A DNA stretch of 5,508 nucleotides. Origin: Prolixibacteraceae bacterium. GTDB taxonomy: Bacteria > Bacteroidota > Bacteroidia > Bacteroidales > Prolixibacteraceae. Location: NCBI GenBank assembly GCA_014380255.1, contig JACMKG010000354.1:1-5508 (forward strand). The letters run 5' to 3'. The notes under the pieces were generated by a model. That model worked only from the letters and a program-made list of their open reading frames with translations. It ran no database searches and was not told the DNA's origin. Positions 1 to 5,508 of this stretch are shown here, in pieces (the stretch's first letter is position 1; each line of letters begins with the position of its first letter). The translations under genes and the position numbers were made by a program.

Positions 1-1799
1 ATACCAAACCATGCATTTCGGGCCAGTTCGCAATTAACAATAGATGCATCCTCACAGCTTGTCAGTGCAATACCGCATCCATGCGGCGAAGTACCCATCC
101 TGCTATCTTTTATTGAAACTTTTGAACAGTGTGTCAGTAATAAATTATGTTGAAGCCTTGGCCCTGGAACTATACTGGATCCGTTTTCATTGAAATCGCA
201 GCAAATGATATTTACATTGCTTGCACCACTGATGAAGGCACCATTGTATGTACAATTCCTGACAGTAATATTTTTTAAGGTAATGTTCTTCATCTGCCCT
301 TCATACTGGCCCATAAAAATGATCCCTCCCCGGTTAGCACTGCTTCGATAGGATCGGCGACTGTTAGGGTCGCTTCCGGGATCAGGATCGTTGGCTCCTT
401 CAACAACTAAGTCGCAGATCGTAACATCATGCAAATCATCGTTTGCATTCACAATCGCATCACGCACTTGGGAAGCCGGATCCAGGAAGAGAACCGTTGA
501 CAAACCTTCTCCAGAGAGAGTTACTGATGAGGGAATTCTTAGTGTTGTGGGTAATCTATGGAGTCCGGCTGATGCAATTACCCAGCCTTTTACAGCAGCC
601 ATTTGATCCAATGCATCCTGAATAGATTCACCGGGCCTGACCCGAATGGCCTGAGGGTTTGGTTTTGATACCGCCTCTTTCATCGCTCCTGCCGGATAGC
701 CTACTTGGGAAGCCATTGGTTTACCCTTTATAGAAATGACCTTACCCGATGGAGCTCGTAGAGCAGTCAAAACACTACGACTGGCTTTGGGGCGGATAGA
801 ATCAGCAGCCATCTTCGTATAGGGCATTTCTAAACCCATCGCTGTATAATGGCGGTGAACGGTTTCATAATCATCCCGAAGTGTTTTAGCCCGATCAGAT
901 ATTTGTCCATAGCTGTGGGGTGTTTTGCCCATTAGAAATTGGGATGTATACTCATACCCTAACGCCAGCCGATTGTTACCAACCGAAAAGAGATCGACCC
1001 CCTGTGAATATGCTAGTTGTGCTGCACCAGCGAATTCACCAAGCCCCAGCTGAACATGAGCCTGATCACGCATCGTTTCCTGACATTGGCCACTGGGATA
1101 AATGTACTTAAATAAACTGCCATTCACGGGAGCATGTAAATAATGATTGATAGCATTATCAAACATGTCCCTATTATCGGTGAAAATGGCAATGGCCAAT
1201 ATGGAATGAATGATAGCTCCATCCCAGTTTCCATTGGCTTGAGGGTAGTAGAAACGTAAAAGAGGATAATAAACCGACATCAGCATCTCGGTAAAACGAT
1301 CGATGTCGTTGGTTTGCCAACCGGAGTTGGTATATTTTAAAATTTCAGCTGCATTGCAGAGCAGGTGCCCAGTCCATCCTGCCAAAAGCTTGGCATCATT
1401 GTAATCAAAATCCCACAATACAGGAGACCAGGCGTTGATAATTTCTATTGCTTTAACAGCATATGTTTTTTCGTTGGTAATGTACCAGATAAGGGCGCAA
1501 TTGTAGGCCAATTCCGAGCCTTTTGACAAGTCGTCGCCCCCGATGTTGGGCTTTCCATAAGGGCCTCTTATTACATGGGCGTATGGCTTTATTTTGAATT
1601 GTAGGTCAGTGTTGGCTTTCAGGCGATCGAAAGCACTTTTATACGGTTCCTTGCCCGAAAGAATACTTTCTTTTAAATATTCCAGATCTGCAGAGCTTTG
1701 ATTTAACCCTGGGTGGATGAATTTTTGAGCATGAGTAGCTATAGCAAAACAAAAGGAAAGAATTACCACCCAAACAATGGTTAGAATGCCTTGTTTCAT
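1..1799 (-). CDS. Secreted alginate-lyase-family / parallel beta-helix fusion protein (3' end outside the window)
   Basis: This is an open frame of 599 codons from ATG at 1799 to the left edge with no stop, so the C-terminus is missing. An in-frame TAA at 1823-1821 leaves this ATG as the obvious start. Residues 1-24 form a signal peptide (hydrophobic core, then ATHA before Gln25), implying export. Residues about 40-345 match my recollection of the Alginate_lyase (PF05426-like) alpha/alpha-toroid domain: NGNWDGAI (189-196), CQETMRDQAHVQLGLGE (239-255), SQGVDLFS (265-272), LALGYEYTSQFLMG (278-291) and a terminal HYTAMGLEMPYT (317-328). Asn191, His248, Arg244 and Tyr282/284 are candidate active-site residues by analogy with lyases that use Asn/His/Arg/Tyr; this assignment is inference. 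After a linker (about 350-382), residues 383-599 look like a right-handed parallel beta-helix, starting IRVRPGESIQDALDQM and followed by repeated strand/turn units. The family predicts beta-elimination of a polyuronide. Whether the substrate is alginate, glucuronan or another polymer is open. The gene follows a terminator and may be transcribed separately from the SusCD unit. Confidence 0.85.
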   Translation of the reverse strand, partial: MKQGILTIVWVVILSFCFAIATHAQKFIHPGLNQSSADLEYLKESILSGKEPYKSAFDRLKANTDLQFKIKPYAHVIRGPYGKPNIGGDDLSKGSELAYNCALIWYITNEKTYAVKAIEIINAWSPVLWDFDYNDAKLLAGWTGHLLCNAAEILKYTNSGWQTNDIDRFTEMLMSVYYPLLRFYYPQANGNWDGAIIHSILAIAIFTDNRDMFDNAINHYLHAPVNGSLFKYIYPSGQCQETMRDQAHVQLGLGEFAGAAQLAYSQGVDLFSVGNNRLALGYEYTSQFLMGKTPHSYGQISDRAKTLRDDYETVHRHYTAMGLEMPYTKMAADSIRPKASRSVLTALRAPSGKVISIKGKPMASQVGYPAGAMKEAVSKPNPQAIRVRPGESIQDALDQMAAVKGWVIASAGLHRLPTTLRIPSSVTLSGEGLSTVLFLDPASQVRDAIVNANDDLHDVTICDLVVEGANDPDPGSDPNSRRSYRSSANRGGIIFMGQYEGQMKNITLKNITVRNCTYNGAFISGASNVNIICCDFNENGSSIVPGPRLQHNLLLTHCSKVSIKDSRMGTSPHGCGIALTSCEDASIVNCELARNAWFG

Positions 1800-1849
1800 G
1801 GTTAAATTAGGTTGGTTTAGTTAGTTTAGATTGTCTTTTACCAGACAAG
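1800..1849 (-). promoter_or_regulatory. Leader of the lyase gene: small hairpin and G-free stretch
   Basis: Between the terminator and the lyase ATG, the minus strand carries a short inverted repeat (TTGTCT / AGACAA, 6-bp stem, 6-nt loop, 1848-1831). It is followed by 35 nt with no G (1834-1800). Within that stretch are two near-identical 9-mers in tandem, CTAAACTAA and CTAAACCAA (1829-1812). There is no Shine-Dalgarno sequence, which is normal in Bacteroidota. I could not find a convincing Bacteroidota promoter (TTTG at -33 with TAnnTTTG at -7) in this gap, so the start point of the lyase transcript is unknown. A regulatory role is inference from position only. Confidence 0.3.
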
Positions 1850-1894
1850 AAAGAAAAAAGAGTTATTGTGCCCTTTTAGGCACAATAACTCTTT
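1850..1894 (-). terminator. Strong intrinsic terminator closing the SusCD-lipoprotein unit
   Basis: A perfect 16-bp inverted repeat (1857-1872 with 1879-1894) encloses a 6-nt loop. Read on the minus strand, the second arm runs into TTTTTTCTTT, a good U-tract. The hairpin begins 11 nt after the stop codon of the DUF4466-like gene. On the plus strand the downstream flank is GCATGAATAA rather than a T-run, so the element is directional and serves the minus-strand genes. Confidence 0.88.
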
Positions 1895-1905
1895 GCATGA
1901 ATAAA

Positions 1906-2892
1906 TTACTGCATCAAATAACGTTTGATGCTGACAGTCATTTCTTTTTTTGTATCATCAATTTTATTGACGTAGATATATGCTCTGTATTTTCCGTCAG
2001 CTGTTTCAACCCATGTTCCAGCTTCTGCTTTTAGATTGATAGCAAAGTCAGGAGCATTGGTAAAATCACGTTCCTGAAAATCGATATCATCAATAAAGAT
2101 ACCATATTGCAAGCGTGCCAGGTGCTGATCGCGCAAGGCCCATACTTTCCAAATTTTAGCACTTTTATTGACCCCTGAAGGCAACGTAATGCCCGGTAAA
2201 TAATCGGCGCTAGCAGTAGGTGCAACCAAGGCATGATTAAAACTAAGCCCGGTAAGTTTTCTGTAAAGATAAACCAGGTCAATATTGGCAGCATTGGTGG
2301 CAGCAGTTGTAGCGTTGTAAACAGCCATATCGGCAATAGAAATATAACTGTTGTTGTTATCGCTCAAAACCAAATCAAGCTTCATATCCATTTTAGCGAT
2401 GGTATATGGCCCCATTTCATAGTTTACTGTTTGTCCGTTGCTTGCCTTAGCCGTAAATTTAAAGCTTACCGACTTGCCACGAGCCTCTTCGGGTATGCTG
2501 TAATAATAGCGCAAAGTGGCAGCACAGGTGTCTTTCGTGAAAACCACCTCGGTGATAGCTCCGTTATTAACAGAGGCTGAACCTACAACGATACCCACAT
2601 CGGTACCCTTTGAATTGGTATTGAATGAGCGGTGCTCCAGATAAGTAGCAGGTGCTCCGGCAATAGTTGCTTCCACCTGGGCTGAAACAATTTTTCCTTC
2701 AGCTTGTGGAAGAGCCATTGCATAGGCAAATTCAAGGTTTAAGCCAACCACGTTGGGTCCAAGGTTCCGTTTTATGACATCGTTATGAAGTCCCGGTTCC
2801 AAAGTTGGAAGACTATATTCTTCCTCTTGACAAGCGGTGAAAAAGATAACCAGAAATGTCAGGATCGTTAAGCTATAATATTTAAATTTCAT
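1906..2892 (-). CDS. DUF4466-like surface lipoprotein of a SusCD locus
   Basis: The product is 328 residues, close to the length I recall for DUF4466 (PF14725-like) proteins, which occur beside SusC/SusD genes in Bacteroidota and whose function I do not know. The N-terminus is a lipoprotein signal with lipobox FFTAC (Cys21). CQEEE follows, an acidic run of the kind that marks export to the outer surface in Bacteroidota. Family-like stretches include LHNDVIKRNLGPNVVGLNLE (35-54), KDTCAATLRYYYSIPEEARG (120-139), IWKVWALRDQHLARLQYGI (247-265) and INLKAEAGTWVETADGKYRA (285-304). No catalytic motif or transmembrane segment after the signal is visible, and the body looks beta-rich. It starts 11 bp after the preceding gene, with only a weak AAGAA-like ribosome site, so it is probably co-transcribed and perhaps translationally coupled. 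A role as an auxiliary surface glycan-binding protein is inferred from context. The family name comes from memory of sequence patterns and was not searched. Confidence 0.78.
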   Translation of the reverse strand: MKFKYYSLTILTFLVIFFTACQEEEYSLPTLEPGLHNDVIKRNLGPNVVGLNLEFAYAMALPQAEGKIVSAQVEATIAGAPATYLEHRSFNTNSKGTDVGIVVGSASVNNGAITEVVFTKDTCAATLRYYYSIPEEARGKSVSFKFTAKASNGQTVNYEMGPYTIAKMDMKLDLVLSDNNNSYISIADMAVYNATTAATNAANIDLVYLYRKLTGLSFNHALVAPTASADYLPGITLPSGVNKSAKIWKVWALRDQHLARLQYGIFIDDIDFQERDFTNAPDFAINLKAEAGTWVETADGKYRAYIYVNKIDDTKKEMTVSIKRYLMQ

Positions 2893-2903
2893 AATCGATT
2901 CTT

Positions 2904-3311
2904 TTATGGTTTGGGTTGAACAGTAACATATACAGTGTATGGTTTTTTAACCAACCTGTTGCCTGATATTACAGTGTAGACTTTCGGAGTGGCCAGATCA
3001 GAGAAATCCACTTTTCCTACAATCTTCGGATCAAGCTTAGCATCGGTCACCAGACTAAACTGAGGATAGACGTTTTTCAAATCAGTTCCAAAAAACACTT
3101 CTACATTAATAGTTTGTGCAGTCGTATCGATAACCGCAGCCTTGGTTCTGACAGTTTGAAAATCAACACCCAGCAATTCGAAATTACTAACATAGCATTG
3201 ACCTCTACCGGTAACAAGCAAACCATCTTCGTCGACCGGATAATCGGTACAGCGAACCCAGGCAAAGGTTACCAGTGTGATTATTAGGCATGTGATAAAA
3301 TATCTTTTCAT
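2904..3311 (-). CDS. Small DUF5018-related lipoprotein of a SusCD locus
   Basis: The product is 135 residues. A hydrophobic N-terminal segment (4-19) ends at Cys21, followed by TDYPVDEDG, an acidic surface-export type of sequence, so a lipoprotein on the outer surface is likely. The residue before the Cys is Arg (AWVRC), which is unusual for a lipobox. The mature part is one compact beta-rich domain with RGQCYVSNFELLGVDFQTVR (36-55), NVEVFFGTDLKNVYPQFSLV (69-88), DAKLDPKIVGKVDFSDL (90-106) and YTVISGNRLVKKPYTVYVTV (112-131). These are patterns I associate with the DUF5018-related family, which resembles surface domains found with SusD. The gene lies 40 bp after the SusD gene and 11 bp before the DUF4466-like gene. 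The leader is A-rich (AAAATACAAATACA before ATG) with no Shine-Dalgarno sequence. The likely role, inferred from context, is glycan binding or a structural accessory of the SusCD complex. Confidence 0.78.
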   Translation of the reverse strand: MKRYFITCLIITLVTFAWVRCTDYPVDEDGLLVTGRGQCYVSNFELLGVDFQTVRTKAAVIDTTAQTINVEVFFGTDLKNVYPQFSLVTDAKLDPKIVGKVDFSDLATPKVYTVISGNRLVKKPYTVYVTVQPKP

Positions 3312-3351
3312 TGTATTTGTATTTTAAGTTTCACAAATTATTATCTGAATA

Positions 3352-5193
3352 CTATAACCAGGGTTTATTCTGTGTCAGATTAGGATTACGATCACGTTCT
3401 CCAGGAGGAATCCTGAAAATGTAATTTTGCTGATAAGTTAGTTCAGATAAGTTCTGATAATAACGATCACGGTTAGCGCCATGGGTATCAATTCTCCAAA
3501 CCCCTACCCCGTAAGGTGGATTCCATACACGCTCGATAGCTCTCCAGCGACGAAGGTCAAAACCACGATGTCCTTCACCCAAAAGCTCAATGATACGTTC
3601 CTGTTCAATGGCAGAAAAGAAAGCTTCTTTCGAGGCTGTTTTGGCAGGAGCCAATGCAGGAAGATTTCCTCTGCGACGGATTTTATTTACCCAGTCAATG
3701 GCATCGGCCTGAGGACCAGAAACCTCGTTGGTAGCTTCAGCATACATTAAGTAAACATCGGCTAAACGCATCACCGGATAAGCGTAATCGCCTTCACTAC
3801 GGCCCAAACCACCATAATTGCGAAGGAACTTACGGAAAACATATCCATAAACAGCAGCATCAGTATTATAAGAGGTATAAGGCACATTGTTGATGGTAAC
3901 AGCAGCATTCCATGTCTTGTAAATAAATGGAGTGTATCCTGTTGATTTCAAAGATGTTAATCCAATACTCATTTCATTATCCCACATAATGGAGGATTTC
4001 ATACGGTAGTCTCTGTTAGCATAACTTGCCGGATTTAAAGTTGAATTCACGGCCGTTCTTGCCCCTGCAGCTGTAGGACCCATCGGAACCATTTTGGGTG
4101 CAAAGTCACCTGTAACAGTTGACTGATAACGGTCTGCAACCTCATAATAAGGGAATACCCAGCATTGTGAGCCTTCATGTGTACGACCAGCAAAATCGCG
4201 CATCAATTCTTCGCCTTGACCGGTACCAGTACCTCCATGGGTAAAGGACATGATCATTTCAGCATCTCCGTTTGCTACCGGCATAAACAAGTAGAAGTAA
4301 TTAGGAAGAACATCGGCATTTCCCATGGTTCCCCATTCTCCCGGGTCTCCGTTACGGAACAATCTTAAACCATAATTTTCAATCACAGCCTTAAAGTCTG
4401 CTGCTGCAGCTGCATAGGAAGCTGTTGCTTCTGCATCGCTGGGAGTAAATGTTTCAAGTTCCGGCCATTTGTTTTTATTCCATGATGCCCAGTACAGATG
4501 CAATTTACCACGGAATGCAAGAGCGGCAGGTTTTCCTACACGGCCAAGAGCTGAAGCTTTCTCCGGTAACTTCTCGAATGCATAGGTGAAGTCGGCCATA
4601 ATCGAATCTTTGATCTGAGCAATGGGTGTACGACCCAGGTTTTCCACTTCACTGTTCGAATAGATAACATTGCCAAAATATGGAACATCACCCCACATGG
4701 AGATTAAACGGAAATAAACCATCCCACGAAGCAAACGGGCTTCACCAATAACGGCTTCAAGTCCAGGGCGAGAAGTTGCACTGGCTGTTGGAAGCATTTT
4801 GGTGACATTTTCGATCACATAATTGGTACGGCTAACACCACCGTACAGGTAGCGGTAATACTTGTCAAAATTATCTCCATAACCTGAAGGATTGTAGTCA
4901 CCATTGTGATAGGCATCACCCAAGCGCAGGTTTCTATCTGTAGCGCTTGTTCCACGTACTCTTACATATTCACCATGACCATCGAAATAATAATCGCGAT
5001 CAAACAAAGGCCTTACAGCAGAATAGGCACCCATTAAGGCGGTAGTGGCATCAGCTTCGGTTTTCCAGAAATAAGATGCGCCCATATCAGTCGTAGGAGT
5101 CTGATCAAGCAAATCTTTGGTACACGAGCTATTAAAAAGGGTTAACCCGACAATGGTCAAGCAAACCAGTATTTTTGAAGTTATATTTTTCAT
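3352..5193 (-). CDS. SusD/RagB-family glycan-binding outer-membrane lipoprotein
   Basis: The product is 613 residues, within the range of the SusD/RagB family. It is a lipoprotein (FNSSC, Cys24, then TKDLLD) that should sit at the cell surface as the lid of its SusC transporter, capturing oligosaccharide before TonB-driven import. The N-terminal SusD-like domain covers roughly 25-240, with typical helices such as GEARLLRGMVYFRLISMWGD (150-169). The C-terminal SusD domain contains MRLADVYLMYAEATNE (475-490), WVNKIRRRG (501-509) and ERIIELLGEGHRGFDLRRW (532-550). The end, IPPGERDRNPNLTQNKPWL, is the classic SusD terminus, so the protein is complete. Upstream, AGGAA lies 4 nt before the ATG, an SD-like site that is uncommon for this phylum. 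The gap to the susC stop is 12 bp, which indicates an operon. The glycan specificity cannot be read from the sequence. The lyase gene nearby suggests a uronic-acid polymer (inference). Confidence 0.97.
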   Translation of the reverse strand: MKNITSKILVCLTIVGLTLFNSSCTKDLLDQTPTTDMGASYFWKTEADATTALMGAYSAVRPLFDRDYYFDGHGEYVRVRGTSATDRNLRLGDAYHNGDYNPSGYGDNFDKYYRYLYGGVSRTNYVIENVTKMLPTASATSRPGLEAVIGEARLLRGMVYFRLISMWGDVPYFGNVIYSNSEVENLGRTPIAQIKDSIMADFTYAFEKLPEKASALGRVGKPAALAFRGKLHLYWASWNKNKWPELETFTPSDAEATASYAAAAADFKAVIENYGLRLFRNGDPGEWGTMGNADVLPNYFYLFMPVANGDAEMIMSFTHGGTGTGQGEELMRDFAGRTHEGSQCWVFPYYEVADRYQSTVTGDFAPKMVPMGPTAAGARTAVNSTLNPASYANRDYRMKSSIMWDNEMSIGLTSLKSTGYTPFIYKTWNAAVTINNVPYTSYNTDAAVYGYVFRKFLRNYGGLGRSEGDYAYPVMRLADVYLMYAEATNEVSGPQADAIDWVNKIRRRGNLPALAPAKTASKEAFFSAIEQERIIELLGEGHRGFDLRRWRAIERVWNPPYGVGVWRIDTHGANRDRYYQNLSELTYQQNYIFRIPPGERDRNPNLTQNKPWL

Positions 5194-5205
5194 GACATTC
5201 CTATT

Positions 5206-5508
5206 TTATATTCCAATATTAACACCAAGTGAGAACGATTTATTCAACGGATAGGCATCACTGGCATTTCCTCTCTTTTCAGGGTCCAGACCGCGGAATT
5301 TCGTAAGTGTAGTTAAGTTCTCTGCTGATCCGTAAATACGTACCGTTTCGATGCCAATTTTCGACAGCAAGTTCTTTGGTAATGTGTAACCCAGTTGAAC
5401 GTTTTTCAAACGAATATAACTTAAGTCATCCAGCCAGAAAGAAGTTTCTTCACGGTTAGCATTTCCATTTAAACGAGGCCACTCACCATCACGATTTTCA
5501 ACACTCCA
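5206..5508 (-). CDS. SusC/RagA-family TonB-dependent outer-membrane transporter, C-terminal 100 residues
   Basis: The frame is open from the right edge of the window to TAA at 5208-5206, so only the C-terminal end of the beta-barrel is present. The N-terminal extension, TonB box, plug and most of the barrel lie outside. It is recognised by the conserved SusC ending: SYIRLKNVQLGYTLP (30-44 of the fragment), VRIYGSAENLTTLTKFRGLDPE (56-77, a contiguous stretch) and YPLNKSFSLGVNIGI at the end. The protein imports oligosaccharides across the outer membrane with the adjacent SusD protein, using TonB energy. The last residue is Ile, whereas most family members end in Phe. The TTG at 5409 is an internal Leu codon and not a start. 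It lies directly upstream of the SusD gene, which is the standard susC-susD order. Confidence 0.95.
   Translation of the reverse strand, partial: WSVENRDGEWPRLNGNANREETSFWLDDLSYIRLKNVQLGYTLPKNLLSKIGIETVRIYGSAENLTTLTKFRGLDPEKRGNASDAYPLNKSFSLGVNIGI

Larger units (their letters stand above)
1850..5508 (-). other. Probable SusC-SusD-DUF5018-DUF4466 transcription unit
   Basis: Four minus-strand genes are separated by 12, 40 and 11 bp, and the last is followed 11 nt later by a strong intrinsic terminator. No promoter or terminator was seen between them, so one polycistronic mRNA is likely. Its start lies beyond the right edge, upstream of susC. The lyase gene lies past the terminator and would need read-through or its own promoter. 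Transcript boundaries are inferred from spacing and the hairpin, not measured. Confidence 0.7.

Noticed and set aside
391..625. Two overlapping plus-strand frames of 71 and 60 codons
   Set aside because: They lie antisense inside the conserved beta-helix coding region, have no recognisable product and are short.
920..1111. Plus-strand frame of 63 codons
   Set aside because: It is antisense to the conserved RDQAHVQLGLGE region of the lyase domain, with no protein features of its own.
1831..2034. Plus-strand frame of 67 codons spanning the terminator
   Set aside because: It reads through the terminator hairpin and into the antisense of the DUF4466-like gene; the composition is low-complexity and nothing supports translation.
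2031..2336. Minus-strand frame of 101 codons in another frame of the DUF4466-like gene
   Set aside because: It lies entirely within a conserved reading frame and its hydrophobic product is a frame-shift artefact.
2233..2580. Plus-strand frame of 115 codons
   Set aside because: Fully antisense to conserved DUF4466-like coding sequence; no start signal or recognisable domain.
3312..3351. Possible internal promoter (TAATTTG-like) between the SusD and DUF5018-related genes
   Set aside because: It is one base short of the TAnnTTTG spacing and I found no matching upstream TTTG element; AT-rich gaps give such near-matches easily.
5206..5409. Short independent 67-codon protein starting at TTG 5409
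   Set aside because: The frame stays open upstream to the window edge and encodes conserved SusC sequence, so the TTG is an internal Leu codon.

Overview
The window looks like part of a polysaccharide utilisation locus (PUL) from a member of the Bacteroidota. The evidence is the adjacent SusC-like and SusD-like genes, lipoprotein signals followed by acidic residues, A-rich leaders with little Shine-Dalgarno character, and moderate to low GC. The sequence does not support a genus. All genes I accept are on the minus strand, so the locus reads from right to left.

Layout in transcription order: (1) the last 100 codons of a SusC-family TonB-dependent outer-membrane transporter (5508-5206); (2) its partner SusD-family glycan-binding lipoprotein (5193-3352), 12 bp downstream; (3) a 135-residue lipoprotein resembling the DUF5018-related family (3311-2904); (4) a 328-residue lipoprotein resembling the DUF4466 family (2892-1906), 11 bp downstream; (5) a strong intrinsic terminator (stem-loop 1894-1857 plus U-tract), which closes this surface-protein transcription unit; (6) a separate reading frame starting at 1799 and open to the left edge of the window. 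It encodes a secreted two-domain protein: an alginate-lyase-type alpha-helical domain followed by a right-handed parallel beta-helix, cut off by the window edge.

Functional reading (inference): the SusC/SusD pair and the two lipoproteins form a glycan capture and import apparatus at the cell surface. The lyase/beta-helix protein supplies polyuronide-cleaving activity, probably acting by beta-elimination on a uronic-acid polymer such as alginate, polymannuronate or glucuronan. The sequence does not fix the substrate. The most interesting item is the fusion of an alpha-toroid lyase domain to a beta-helix domain that may itself be catalytic, placed behind a terminator and a 35-nt leader without G. 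No RNA genes, mobile elements, CRISPR arrays or plus-strand genes were found. The longest gap between genes is 106 bp.
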